DNA of 64,000 nt, from NCBI GenBank assembly GCA_031213475.1, contig JARUPZ010000013.1:10456794-10520793 (forward strand), written 5' to 3'. Under the pieces are notes generated by a model. It had not been told where the DNA came from. It saw only the letters and a program-made list of their open reading frames with translations, and ran no database searches. Below, piece after piece: positions 22,799 through 34,019 of the stretch. Position 1 is the first letter of the stretch. Each line of letters begins with the position of its first letter. Made by a program: the position numbers and the translations under genes. This DNA comes from Nereocystis luetkeana (lineage: Eukaryota; Sar; Phaeophyceae; Laminariales; Laminariaceae).

Positions 22799-25700
22799 AT
22801 GGCTTTGTTCCAAGACAGTGCCCAAGGCACCACCTCCCAGGAAGGACGAAGAAGGGGTCGACCGGGAAACGCGAGAGTCCAGGTACAGCTCATGTACAGC
22901 AACAGTGACTTTTCTGGTATGCTATCAAGCCTTCTAAAGTTTCTATTTCCGTTGCACAGCAGTACGTACAGTTGAGTTTCTCTTGCGACAATTAAATTGA
23001 ATCATGCGGCACGTGAACACTATTTATGGACACAAATCAAGCTTCCTCGCTTGCTTCGAGATGATTCATACCTGGTGGGTACCAATACGTACACATCCCA
23101 AGCAAGTGATGTCCTCGACGAAAGCTTTACCTACCGGTTCGTGCCACGCTCGAGCTGGTGGGGTTCCCTTCGATGCATTGCCTCTGTTAATCCTTGCCGC
23201 CACACCACTTGGTATCTATTTTTATTTATGTGGCGGTTGGGTCTCTGTTGGCTCTAGCACAGCAGCAGCAGGAACAGCAGTACGTACGTAAAGAAGGGTC
23301 CGTAAGTTCGTCTGGAGCAGTATCGTTTGGAGCTCGTTCGAGGCTGGTTTGAACGTTTGGACCGCTTTGGGCTGGCTGTGAGACGTGAGACCCCCATCGC
23401 CAGTCCAAGGTCCGAGTCACGAGCGTCACAATGCGTTACCCGTCATGTGCCACCTGAATCTCGCCGAGTGCATGCGCTTATAGATATATTACACCGGGTG
23501 ACTATCGCATCGTACGCATGACTACTGCTGTTACGATCTTCACGTCATATCATACATGAAACCTGGCGGCGTGGGAGATACGGTGGTACGTACCACTTTG
23601 GACGGAAATGTACGGAATGTTTGGTATGCATATTTGAATGCCACCGCTCCTTAAATTTCCGTGCAGAGTAGTACTGCTTCAACACGGAAATTTGAATTTC
23701 AGTGCGGACGGTTTATTTAGTCTTGCAGCAGTTCTAGAACGTTGCGTAGAACGCTTTATTAATAGTAGTACAGCAGTTCTAGAACGTTGCGTAGAACGGT
23801 TTAGTCGTACAGCAGTTCTATTCATAGAACGCCGCGTAGAACGCTCCCGGATCTACAGCAAAGATGTCAGGAGACATGTCAAGCAACGCGAAATGTGCGC
23901 TGTCAATGGTGTATAGGGCCGAGTGTTCCACACTAAAACCTACCTGGTACGTACCTGGTAGTAATTTGGTGTCAGTCAAAGCATGTCACGGCAAAGTTAT
24001 TGTCTTGTCAAGGAGTGAAAGTGCTGTCTCCTGACATATTTGAGTAGGCTTCCACGCGTCGGATAGATCACTATCTACCTGGTATCTATCTACAGATCAC
24101 ATAGATAATCTATTGTAGGTCCTAAGCTGCCGTTATAATATGCTGTGCCGGACCTGTACACAGTGCAGATCCAACCCAGGAAACATGCTCAATCATGCTA
24201 ATTCTACTACGCGTACCACCCGGCAACATGAGCTACTGCTGTAGATCCTACCATACAGATCAGGAAGATGTCTGCCCATGAAGTGGGGATCTGATCTCTC
24301 TGATCTATTTGATCTGTCCGACGTGCGCATCCCCCCCCCACACACACAGCAGTCTCTGCCTGTTGGGGAAACTTGAATCTGGACAAATAGCGTCATGATA
24401 TTCCAATCTATCTGTCCGGAAATGTCCAGTAGAGTTCACCATTTATGAGATTCAAGATTGCGTCTGATTGGCTTGGGATCACGGAAAGGGTTGGGGCGGT
24501 CTAATTGGCTTAGGATTTTGGACCGGGTTGTAGATCTATTTCGTGCCGTTGCGGGCCGCCAACAAATAATTGTCGAATAAATGGCGAAACTCCCCTCGAA
24601 ATGACAGGAACGTTGGGATGTCCATATCCTTACCAATGAATACCGCTACTACGTACTTGTGTATTGTGTAGTGATCACGGTGTCGAAAAGGCTGTTCACA
24701 GCTACCAGGGGTACTGCTGTGTGTCCGTTTCAGCATGCCCCGCCGAATCACCCGGCTCTCCCGAGCCCCCGCGGCCGCGCGACCGAGCAATACTTCAGTA
24801 CACCAATGCTCCTGGAAGAGAGCGGTACCAAGCACGAAGCCGTGCTTGCGTTAGAGGGGCGGTAGGCTGCCAAAATACATACCTGGTACCTGGTACATAA
24901 TCTTACACACATCCATATCCATATCTATATCGCAGTGGCTCGCGTGTCAGGTGTATCCGAACCCCAAACGCCTGTCTGCAGGATCGCCTTCCCGAGAAAG
25001 TCTGTGTGCGGTTGCGGCCCAAATGGAAAATCGTTTTTCAAGGATCCTTGCAGCCTGCCATCAGGTGCCAGTCGTACGTTTGGAGCTGATCCGGAAAACG
25101 TTACACGGTACACACCCACCCGCCAGTGACGTTTGGTATGGTGTAAGGGTCATACGGTAGTCGGCGAATGGAGAAGTTGTGGTGTTTTTGGCTGTGTTCG
25201 AGCCCCGCTTGAAAAGCATGCCAAGGACTTTGGAACTTTCGAGTCGCGGAGAAAAGAACTATGAAGCATCGGCCACCGGCAACAACCCGGCGCTGCTGCT
25301 GAGCGGGTGATACGTTTAGAACCAGAGAAGTACGGTAAAGTGTGTAGAACTACACTGCAAACAGTTCTCACCTTCGTATTGCAGGACGGATCATGATCTA
25401 GATGATCTACTGCAGTTTTGTCACCTGCCGTTGGGAGAGGTTGTGCAGGATCTGCCTTATAAGGCAGATCGAATCCAAGAAGTATGTGCTAGAGTATGCA
25501 GACTATACGACTTCCACCCGGCAACCTGAACCAGTTCCTACAGGTCCGAGATACATCTGCCCTCCGAAGGGTTCAGATCATGATCGATTCGTAGATGATC
25601 TATAGATGAGATGATCTGTAGATGATCTGTCCGATATGTCAATGAGTGCTACAACAAGCTCGTAGTATGACGCTGTAATATGTTTGGTCGTAGTGCAGGT

Positions 25701-28700
25701 TGCTCAACCGAAGCGGTCGCGCTTTTATCGTTTTCTTACCACTCCCTCCCGAAGTATAAGGACCAGGCACAATTCGATGCGAGTCGACGAGGGAAGAAAA
25801 GGCTGAAATCTTCTCGCGATAAAAAGGAAGGCACGTACCGTAGCGGGAAGGGGGTAGAAGAGCCTGCTATGTGACCCCGGATCTGAGTTACGAGTTGGAA
25901 GAAGAGAGAGAAGATGTGCGAGGATAATGAATGGGATGAGCAAAAAAAAAGAAAAAAAAGGACCAGGTATATTGATTTTCAATGTACAAATGATCCTTAT
26001 ATTTCGTTGCAGAGTGGTACTTAAGTTTCATGTACTGTTGTTCGCATGGCTCATGTTTTGCCAGCGTCAGGGAAAAACGTAGTTGGGTCCATCCATGGGT
26101 TTATGGTTTGTACGGTTCCAGCACAGGTCATGTACAGATAGATTATCTACACCCTCCAACCTGCCGTTAAGATATGTTGTGCAGGATCTGTAGAGTACAT
26201 ATCCAACCCAGGAAACATGTGCTAGATCGTGCAGGATATACGGCTACCACCCGGCAACACGAGCTAGATCATACAGATCATGCAGATCAGGTATGCATAT
26301 ATCTGCCCTGAAAGATCTAGATCATGAACTGCGGCAATCGATTATCTGCCCGAGGGGTGAACGATTTCAACGAACGCGTCGCTCTCCTTTTTGCCAAAAA
26401 CCTTCCGGCCGTGATGCCTCCGCGCTTTGCAGCTTTCAAAGCGACTGACGTTTGCACTTCGACATGGGGCTAACGAGCTAGGCATAACAATGCGCCCGGA
26501 TGGGTTCGTGCGGCTCGACGAGCTCCTTGGCAATCGGCGCTTCAGCAGAGTCTCTAAGAGCCAGGTGGAAGACGTGGTGAGCTGGTATGCGAAGGGTGTC
26601 GCTGGTATCCAAAGCTCGAGTTTCGCTCGTCCCGCCACGATACGTGCTCGGAAACTCGTACGTAGAGGCCACGAGTATGGAGTGAACAAGGCCCAACGCT
26701 AACGACATGATTTTGATATCGTCTCCCTAAAGAAACACTCAATTGTACCAACTGGCACGTACACTAGATGAGAGTATATATATAGAGAGATAGATTATTG
26801 CACCCATTCTGAGTTTCCACGTTTCCAAACGTTTTTTTTCCCCATCCATTCTGAGTTTCCACATTTCCAAACAAACAACAACAGCAACAACAACGACGAC
26901 GAAAACAACAACTCAGCCATAGTGAGAAACGTTTGGGACGCTTCAAAGAGAAACAATAACTTTTGTCGTCTCTACACGCCTAATTCATGGACGCCTCTAT
27001 CAATGGGGGTGGCATGTTTTTGTCCAAAGTGTATCCAACTGACTATTAACAGGCTCCTCGAGTGAAGAAATGTGGGATTGCCCAATGTCACTGGGATATT
27101 TATTATACCTGGTACCTGGTATGTGTTTTACGCAGCTAGCTACCACTCTATTCGGAAAAGTAAGTACCGTATGTATATTGATACTTATACATGGGTTTTC
27201 CATGTTTTCCCGGACAGAGGTATTGTTTATCGGGTTGAGGTGGGGAAGGAAGGTCCTGCACTATAATCGAGTGAGGACCCTAAAAAAATGTACAGTAGAA
27301 TGAAATTTACCCCTGCCGTACGGTCTGTTTTAGTGGTATATTCGGAAGAGTTTTATAGAGAGAAACGCCGCCTTCGTACCGCCGTGGACGGAACTTTTGT
27401 CCTCCTTCCCCCCCCCCCCCCTGTCGTTCCACGCTCACGTCGGGGTGCAAGCCTGGAGCGTTGAAGTGGAAAATGGCAACTCGGGAAAAGACAAGTTTAG
27501 AAAACGGCAAGTCGGAAAACGTTTACCGTGTTTACCTAGCATTTTGGGTTTCTAAAGCATGGGGGGTGCGGCAAATACTTGCCATTGAGCAACCCTGCAA
27601 GCCATTTAATCACCGTTGTTAGGACATTGAGCGGGAAAAAATACACTCAAAATTTGACGGTTGCAGCATCGGCCGCTGATGGGGCGATGCTGACTTTGGT
27701 TGTCCGATTCACAATGGTTGAAAGCAAGGAGTCCTACGACACGGGTGGAATATGATTTTTTTCTCGTACCTGCTGCGATAGCACAATATACGCGCAGACT
27801 GTTTCAATGGTTGGTAACACCTTAAATGTGCACACATCGGACAGGTCAGATCAGATAGATCATGTAGATCAGGCTCTCACTTCATTGTCTAGATATTTCA
27901 GGGCACTTTTCTATATTCCTGATCTGTGTGCTCGTATGACCTGTATGATCTAGCTCGCGTTGCCGGCTGGGAATCGTATAATCTGAATGATCTACGTAGC
28001 ACATATTTATTGGGTTGAACATGTACCACTAAGCCCCCAAATACTATATAAATATTAAATACAAACGTTCCTTATATTTACGGACAGAGTGGTACTATGC
28101 ATTGGACAGATCACGATCTGTCTATCTGTCTATCTGTGGGCCGTCGATTATCTAGATCATCACGTGCCGTTCTTAGATGCTGTGCAGCATCTGTACAATG
28201 CGGATCCGATCCTCGAAGCATCTGCTATAGATCATGCAGATTGTACAGCTCCCGCCCTGCATCATGAACTACTGTATATCATACCTGGTACAAGATCAGG
28301 AATACATAGACTCCGAAACATGCAACCCTTGAGATGGGGATCTGATGTATCTGATCTATCTGATCTATCCGATGTGTGAAACTTTGTCTCTGGCTTCCAC
28401 AGGGGTTCACAACTTTGCGCAAGGGCGATGGTTTACCCGCGTGCATCCGCGCTAAACGGGAGTTGGTGACGAACGGGGTGAACCTCGGACTCGTTTGCTC
28501 AACCCTCCTCGCGCGATATTTTTTTGTCTCACACTGGTTCCAAGCAGATTGTCCTCCAAAACCAGGAATGGTAGTTCGTTCTGAACGGGTTAGTAGCTCG
28601 ATTGTTGTTGCAAACGCTTTCCGTTTTTTTTTTTCGCATTTTCCCCCACTTTTTTTTCGCTCCACCTGTTAAGGTGTCATCGGACGAAAAGGGACGCCTG

Positions 28701-31700
28701 ACACTAATTCCCGACGAGCGAGACGGCGGGTTTCTCATCCGGGCCAATCAGGGGCATTCCATGAAGGGACTGGTCGATGAGGAACAGCTGCTGACCAGAG
28801 TCGAGAGTGCGGCGGAAGTTCCCGTGTGTGTGCACGGAACGTTCCTCAGAAATTGGCCCAGGTGTGTGCAGCGAAAAGGGCCCGATACCGCTCTTAACCG
28901 TGCTGGATACGACTGAACCCTTTCCGGACTGCAGTTCCGTTTTGGGAACAAACTATTAATACTTGTTATTTGAGTGGTTCGTCCCCAAAACGGGACTGCA
29001 GTCCTAACCAACTATTACGGGGGACCATAGTAAACAGGACCAAATATTGTTAGTAGAAATAGGTAAATATATAGGTTTTTGTGTATACGTAGGTTCTATT
29101 AACTATGGTCCCCCGTAATACTTGTTATTTGAGTGGTTCGTCCCCAAAACGGGACTGCAGTCCTAACCAACTATTACGGGGGACCATAGTAATAGGACCA
29201 AATATTGTTATTACGGGGGACCATAGTTAATAGGACTAAAAGTTGTTGGTAAAATTTGTTAAATATATAGGCTTTTATGTATAACATAGGTCCTATTAAC
29301 TATGGTCCCCCGTAATAGTAGAAATAGGTAAATGTATAGGTTTTTGTGTATACCGTAGGTCCATATTAACTATGGTCCCCCGTAATACTTGTTATTTAAA
29401 TGGTTCGTCCCCATATCGGGGCTGCAGTCCTAACCAACTATTACGGGGGACCATAGTAAATAGGGCCAAATATTGTTAGTAAAAATAGCGAAATATGTAG
29501 GTTTTTGTGTGTATCGTAGGTCCTATTTAATATGGCCCCCCGTAATAGTGCAGTCGTAGCCAACTATTTATTAGTCGGACTGATGCCTGGCCGTTTCCCG
29601 AACGCGCCGACTATCCAACACATTGGGTTTCCAAACTCGTCGGAAGGATTTCTATATGCGGGTTATACGTGTTACTTATTGGGGGCGGGGCCCTCTCGGC
29701 CGGGGATAACTGATTTGGCTCGCTTCGTTCGCCTGACTTGAGTCGGCAAGTCGACTGTTCATCAGCTGGACTCGCCAGCCGACTTGCCGACTATAGTCAG
29801 TTATTACGGGGGACCATATTAAATAGGACCTACGGTACGCACAAAAAGCTATATATTTCGCTATTTTTACTCTCAATATTTGGTCCTATTTACTATGACC
29901 CCCCGTAATAGTTGGCTGACGGCATCTAGCGACTAGTTATCAGTCGTAAAACCCTGCCGACTCTAAATTCCAATGTGTAGGGAATTGAGAGGGAAGGCGT
30001 GTCGAAACGAAATGATGACTACATCATTGACCACACGAAGCCTGGTATCATAGTCAGAGCCGCTGGGGTAGGAGGTGTGGAAACAAATGGGTATGGCGAC
30101 GACTTAACGTGAGAATTGCTGTGGTTCGACGATATTATGTTGGAGAAAAAGATGCGCTCGCTCTCGTGCCAAAAGCCTCGACGACCTCAGGCCTCGAGAG
30201 AGACGAGCGAGGTCGATGCCAGAGTCCAGTTTGACCATGCCCATAGATGCGTCAAGACCCCTCCATTCTGCTACACAACAGCGCATGTTATCTCCGTGCT
30301 TCGTACAAGACAACAACAACAGCCACAGTCAATACCGTGTACGACTCAAGATAATACACTTGCGATTAGGATAGTACACGCTAGCGACGCGACGGCACAA
30401 CTCCCTCTGACGACTTTTCCAAGCTGTTTTCCTCGACAACGGAGAGGGTGTAGCTGCCGAGCGATGCGTCTATGGCACAAGACGTGGACGGGATCATCAT
30501 CACGAAGGCCGCCATTTTCGATGTGCATGCCTCACCCTTGCTTGGTGCAAGAAAACCCGCCTCAACCGCGGCGTGTTGTAGGATGCAGCTCACCCTTCAT
30601 GCGACTCACCAAACACCTCACGTTTCGCTTTGAGCTTGGTGCAAGCAATGTCCGCCTGCCCGGTGAAAACCCGGCGTGCTCCGTCCCGGCATTGTATATA
30701 CGGATGCGAGGGCCCATGGCCATACGACTACGGCCATGCATGGTAATGAGTACCCCCCACCACCACCCCCTGGTTCGAGGGAAGTCGGCTCCGAGTTCAC
30801 CCCAGGGGGTGTGTTGTCTCATCACCCTGGTACGGGGGGCCGTAGTAAATCGGACCTACGGTACACACAAAAACCTATACATTTCCCTATTTTTACGAGC
30901 AACATTTGGTCATATTTACTATTACGGGGGACCATAGTTAATAGGACCTATGGTACACATAAAAACCCATATATTTAACCATTTTTACTAACAATATTTG
31001 GTCCTATTAACTATGGTCCCCCGTAATAGTGTATGTACCCCAAACGTTTCTCACTGACGCAGCGGTCCTCAGCCATTGCACCTCGATCACTGAAACTTTC
31101 AAACTACTCCACCATCGATGCACTTCTGAGTACTTTTTTTCACGTGGCTCGTTAGGTGCTCGTATTTACCAGATACGGCCCATGGGATTGTTTCTTGTAG
31201 AGTACTGGTACCAGGTATCGGGTTAAGCTAATACCCCCCCCCCCCCCCCCTCCTCTAGAGCGGAAGCTCCGTCTTGAAAGGGATGCGTGGTCAATGGTCA
31301 AATTACTAAGGCAAGCAACAAATGAGTACGCCGCCGCCCCCCCCTCTAAATCGGGTGTTGGATCCCTCTCAGGGGTCCCAGAAGATGTACAGTACTGGTG
31401 ATGCTACGCCTATCGTACCACGGGTCTCCCCTCCCCATCCTTTGGGGGAGCAGTTGTAAAGGAGGTACCTACTGTAGTCCTTCCCCCCCTACGGAGGTTT
31501 GAGGGAATATGATCATGGGCACAGCAGTGGATATTCTCATCGTGTGCGATGTCCGAATGCGTTTTCCGATTCACGTGAGTTTTGTTCTTGTCTCGCTATA
31601 TTCTTCGATGTTCTGGATAGCAATCGTAGCAGTAGACGACCCCCCCACGCCTACCGCGCTCTGTGCCGGATGCACGCGGCAGACCAAGTTCCCGCGTTTG

Positions 31701-33849
31701 ATTTTCGGCTACTGCAGTCGACATGTAGTCTAGTCGCAAGGCTCTCCCAGTCGTAGAAAAATGATTGCACTGCTGTGGGACCGTCAAACAATATGTTCTT
31801 AGCTACGTACCGGGCATGCTATAGAGGCTACGTATGCCTTGCTTGCTACGTGGATGTGCCTTGTTAGCTTCGTGCGCATGATCGACTATATATCCCTTAC
31901 TGCGAAGCTACGCACGCCTTTGGACGCCTCCATTCCATGTTGTCCGTATGGCGTTCACCAGCATTCGGGAGGAAGGGCTGCGCTGCATGAACAGGACGCA
32001 TATGCACTTCGCCGCCGGCCTTCCTGGAGAGGCGGGCGTTATCAGCGGCATGCGGAAGTCGTGCAAGGTGCTCCTGCCGGCGACTGCTGCACAACGTAGT
32101 TGCTGTCGTTGTCGTCATATTCCCTCGTCGCCATACTCCAGCCCTTGGCCACCAGACAGCCCCCAACACCTCAAGAAGAAACGCATACCACCCTTGTTTG
32201 TTTGTCTGTTTTTTTTTCCTACAACCCATTTATTACCTCCGTTCTTCTGTTTCTCTATCCCTCCTATTACGGGGGACCATAGTTAATAGGACCTATGGTA
32301 TAGATAAAAGCCTATATATTTAACCATTTTTACTAACAATATTTGGTCCTATTAACTATGGCCCCCCGTAATACTAAATAGTCGGAACTCAGATCCGGGG
32401 CCACACAGCAGGCTCTCCTCCCCCCACTCCCTACTGCGTTTCGTGCCCTTGCTTTTTTTTCGCGATAAGGAGGCGTTCTACGACAGGGGTCCACCGTAAT
32501 GTTTCTGAGGCTCCTCACTTAACGAGGTCCATACCTCACCCGAAAACTGATTTCAGCAAAAATCAAACTGCCTCCCGACGAGTAATCCCATGGCCAAAGT
32601 TTACGAAAAACGCCATTTTTCGAAACACGACTGGCATTCCGACGATTTTGAGTTAAGGGACCTCGCCATTCAGAAAATATTTCAGCGGAAATGTGCTACC
32701 TCTATCGTAGAACACGTCATTCAATAGAAGACTTCAGCCTTTTTCTTCCCTCGTCGACGCGCGTCTTGCTAACGCCCTCTCCGGAGCAATTATTGGGCCT
32801 CGGGCAAGAACGTCAACCGTGAAACCAGCGTACTATTAATACGTAGTGCACGATGGGAAGACAGCGACCCGTTCCTTCTGCCCCTTCTTCCTGCGCTCCC
32901 CCCGCACTTTGTTACCGTGGTCTGTCAATCTCACGCGAGATTACGGTCTGTCAATCTCACGCGAGATTACGGGATACGGGGCCACGTTAGGGGCGGCCGC
33001 CGCTACTGGTCGCCGGCGCGGTGGGAATGATATCGTGTAGCACATGAGCATTCGATATGGACGCCTGGCGGGCGGAAAGCACGGCGATTTGGCGCACAGA
33101 ACCAAACATCCGATCCTATTATTTACGGGAGAAGATAGTACTCAGAACCAAATACGCTTAGTAAAAGTACTGGAATATATAGTTTTTTGTGGGTTTGATG
33201 GGTCCTGATTACTCTGGTCCCCTGTCAAAGTGGGACGACAAGCAGTTGTGCACTAGTTTTGTGGTTCTGAAACTTGGCACATCACCATAAAGCGGGGTGC
33301 GGAGTTGCGATGTAGTAGCCGGGAGATTGCCCCCGCTCCTCCTGATATGGCATGATTGCAATCGCGCGTTGGGTCATGTCGTTGAGCAATGCCACGGCAT
33401 GTGTGGGGGAGGTGGCTCATTTTTTTCTGAGCTCCTCGCATGAGGAGGGGCTCAATGTCTCACCCTAAACATGACGCCGAAGACAGTTATTTATGCACCC
33501 CGACCAGTTATTTATGTATTATACGTTGGTCCTAAAACAAAACTAGTATTAATGGTAAATTATCCTAAATAGTAACCAGTATACTAGTAGCAGCTCACTG
33601 GAGGAGCTCTACCGGCCAGAAAAGATTGCCCCAGGAGGCAAAAACAAGTGCGACCCCTACCTTTTGGGGATGAGCCCGTTTTTCTCCAGACATGTTTTGA
33701 CTGCATCTCCCCATGATGCTGCCCTCCGCCCCCGCCCCCACGCTTGGCACACACGTCATACCCCCAGGTGTTGATCTACGTGGATGTGGGAGCGGCCATG
33801 TCTGACGGTGTTGCGTTTTTCCGCTCGAGCAACAACGTCATCCTGACCT
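22799..33849 (+). CDS. TRPT1: tRNA 2'-phosphotransferase (Tpt1/KptA family)
   Basis: Five exons join in phase: 22799-22882, 26433-26576, 28674-28861, 31962-32067 and 33768-33849, all with GT and AG borders. The family removes the splice-junction 2'-phosphate from ligated tRNA, using NAD+, to finish tRNA splicing. The 201 residues decoded carry the conserved tetrad: Arg38 and His39 in FALRHG, Arg99 in LIRANQGHS, Arg193 in AFFRSSN. Also visible are the VQLSKRL start of the fold, PVCVHGTF, RTHMHFA and VISGMRKSC, all as in eukaryotic TRPT1. The ATG at 22799 opens an Arg/Gly-rich leader of 28 residues, as in animal homologues. Missing: the last segment (usual motif G-x-x-G-x-P-x-x-Y-F). If the final intron is not removed, the frame runs to TAA at 33944 with an unrelated tail (232 residues). 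Introns hold many MITE copies. Confidence 0.85.
23725..23850 (+). repeat. Short tandem repeat of a GTTCTAGAACG unit
   Basis: Three units of GCAGTTCTAGAACGTTGCGT plus AGAACG, spaced 40-55 bp, the third changed to GTTCTATTCATAGAACGCCG. Each unit contains the palindrome GTTCTAGAAC. Lies in TRPT1 intron 1. Confidence 0.7.
24050..24345. repeat. GATC-rich dispersed element, copy 2
   Basis: Begins near GTCGGATAGATCACTATC and ends near TGATCTGTCCGACGTG, so the ends are inverted. The interior has CAGATCCAACCCAGGAAAC and CACCCGGCAACATGAGC as in the other copies. Lies in TRPT1 intron 1. Confidence 0.6.
25386..25640. repeat. GATC-rich dispersed element, copy 3
   Basis: Contains GATCATGATCTAGATGATCT at the left, GTGCTAGAGTATGCAG and CACCCGGCAACCTGAACC inside, and GATGATCTGTAGATGATCTG followed by TCCGATATG at the right. 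Same organisation as copies 2 and 4. Confidence 0.6.
25766..25940 (-). repeat. Dispersed element, copy 2 (inverted relative to 18.4 kb)
   Basis: Reads GGCACAATTCGATGCGAGTC to CATTCATTATCCTCGCACAT (reverse complement), nearly identical to 18367-18543. An A-rich run (AAAAAAAAAGAAAAAAAAGG) follows, consistent with a poly-A tail in this orientation. Lies in TRPT1 intron 1. Confidence 0.65.
26115..26350. repeat. GATC-rich dispersed element, copy 4
   Basis: Contains GCAGGATCTGTAGAGTACAT, CCAACCCAGGAAACATGTGC, CACCCGGCAACACGAGCTAG and a run of AGATCATGCAGATCAG words. Ends about 80 bp before TRPT1 exon 2. Confidence 0.6.
27828..28030. repeat. GATC-rich dispersed element, copy 5 (inverted)
   Basis: Starts with the terminus CACACATCGGACAGGTCAGA and contains GATCTAGCTCGCGTTGCCGG, the reverse complement of the CCGGCAACACGAGC core of other copies. 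Lies in TRPT1 intron 2. Confidence 0.6.
28090..28380. repeat. GATC-rich dispersed element, copy 6
   Basis: Contains CACGATCTGTCTATCTGTCT at the left, CCGTTCTTAGATGCTGTGCA inside, and ends GATCTATCCGATGTGTGAAA, the inverted form of the CACACATCGGA terminus seen in copies 5 and 8. Lies in TRPT1 intron 2. Confidence 0.6.
28927..29003. mobile_element. Small foldback element (CTGCAGTCCCGTTTTGGGG arms)
   Basis: The left arm ACTGCAGTTCCGTTTTGGGA and the right arm TCCCCAAAACGGGACTGCAG are inverted copies flanking an AT-rich loop with TATTAATA. The right half (GTTATTTGAGTGGTTCGTCC onward) recurs at about 29121-29172 and 29390-29439, each time directly before an ATTACGGGGG element, so the two families have been duplicated together here. 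Confidence 0.6.
29014..29119. mobile_element. ATTACGGGGG MITE, copy 1
   Basis: 106 bp with near-perfect terminal inverted repeats: ATTACGGGGGACCATAGTAA at the left, and its complement ending CTATGGTCCCCCGTAAT at the right. The AT-rich middle contains ATATATAGGTTTTTGTGT. Flanked by TA. TRPT1 intron 3. Confidence 0.85.
29173..29386. mobile_element. ATTACGGGGG MITE, copy 2, split by a nested copy
   Basis: The outer element runs 29173-29209, is broken after AATATTGTTA, and resumes with TAGTAGAAATAGG at 29317-29386. Comparison with copy 1 (ATTGTTAGTAGAAATAGG uninterrupted) shows that the nested element went into a TA that is now duplicated on both sides. Confidence 0.85.
29210..29316. mobile_element. 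ATTACGGGGG MITE, copy 3, nested inside copy 2
   Basis: A complete 107-bp element from ATTACGGGGGACCATAGTTA to CTATGGTCCCCCGTAAT inserted in copy 2. It is therefore younger than copy 2 at this site. Confidence 0.85.
29440..29546. mobile_element. ATTACGGGGG MITE, copy 4
   Basis: Same termini as copy 1, with the right end changed to TATGGCCCCCCGTAAT. The middle has AAAAATAGCGAAATATGTAGG. TRPT1 intron 3. Confidence 0.8.
29813..29909. mobile_element. ATTACGGGGG MITE, copy 5
   Basis: Inverted in its middle relative to copies 1-4 (GGACCTACGGTACGCACAAA comes first). The right end TATGACCCCCCGTAAT differs at one base. Preceded by an unrelated small inverted repeat around GAGTCGGCAAGTCG / CCGACTTGCCGACT. 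Confidence 0.8.
30560..30780 (+). repeat. CGTGCTCC family element, copy 2
   Basis: Contains GCAGCTCACCCTTCATGCGA, CCCGGCGTGCTCCGTCCCGG, GGCCATACGACTACGGCCAT and a C-rich end (CCCCCCACCACC). The reverse complement of 46300-46440 aligns along its whole length. A 273-residue frame crosses it but also crosses two MITEs, so it is not treated as a gene. Confidence 0.55.
30830..30920. mobile_element. ATTACGGGGG MITE, copy 6, right end lost
   Basis: Left end TACGGGGGGCCGTAGTAAAT through AACATTTGGTCATATTTACT, then directly abutted by copy 7. The expected right terminus is absent, so a later insertion or deletion removed it. Confidence 0.75.
30921..31027. mobile_element. ATTACGGGGG MITE, copy 7
   Basis: Complete copy, ATTACGGGGGACCATAGTTA to CTATGGTCCCCCGTAAT, abutting truncated copy 6. 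TRPT1 intron 3. Confidence 0.85.
32266..32372. mobile_element. ATTACGGGGG MITE, copy 8
   Basis: Complete copy close to copy 7 in sequence (GGACCTATGGTATAGATAAA in the middle), right end CTATGGCCCCCCGTAAT. TRPT1 intron 4, about 200 bp after exon 4. Confidence 0.85.
32386..32762 (+). repeat. Dispersed element, copy 3, interrupted by about 258 bp
   Basis: Left part AACTCAGATCCGGGGCCACA through TTTTTCGCGATAAG (to 32469) and right part ACTTCAGCC, TTCTTCCCTCGTCGACGCGC (from about 32728) match copy 1 at 18.4 kb contiguously. The intervening segment is absent from copies 1 and 2. That segment shares ATTCCGACGAT and CGGAAAT-type words with 45.1-45.2 kb, so it may itself be a mobile sequence. Confidence 0.55.
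33119..33228. mobile_element. ATTACGGGGG MITE, diverged copy 9
   Basis: Starts near ATTTACGGGAGAAGATAGTA and ends near TACTCTGGTCCCCTGTCAAA. The termini and the middle (ATATATAGTTTTTTGTGGGT) are recognisable but diverged, and it shares GGGTCCTGATTAC with copy 11, suggesting an older subfamily. Confidence 0.6.
33385..33700. repeat. Dispersed repeat, copy 2 (partner at 3.2 kb)
   Basis: Shares ordered blocks with 3186-3970, most clearly GCCCCAGGAGGCAAAAACAA and GTGCGACCCCTACCTTTTGG. Lies directly upstream of the last decoded TRPT1 exon. Confidence 0.45.
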
Positions 33850-34019
33850 GTGAGATACGATGCGCGAAGTGCCAAGCACGGCAGCAGTGGCGTTCGGTAT
33901 TCCCTGGTGGCTGGAAACGCCAGGGCTATGAGTTGGCTGACTAAACGTCGCTGTACTGTAACTGGGACTGTGGACACCTCCTGCGATGCGGGTATACCAA
34001 CCACTCTTTGGCCAGACTA

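Noticed and set aside
30116-30937. 273-codon open frame on the plus strand.
   Set aside because: It crosses a dispersed repeat copy and two MITEs inside TRPT1 intron 3, changes composition abruptly, and has no family resemblance.
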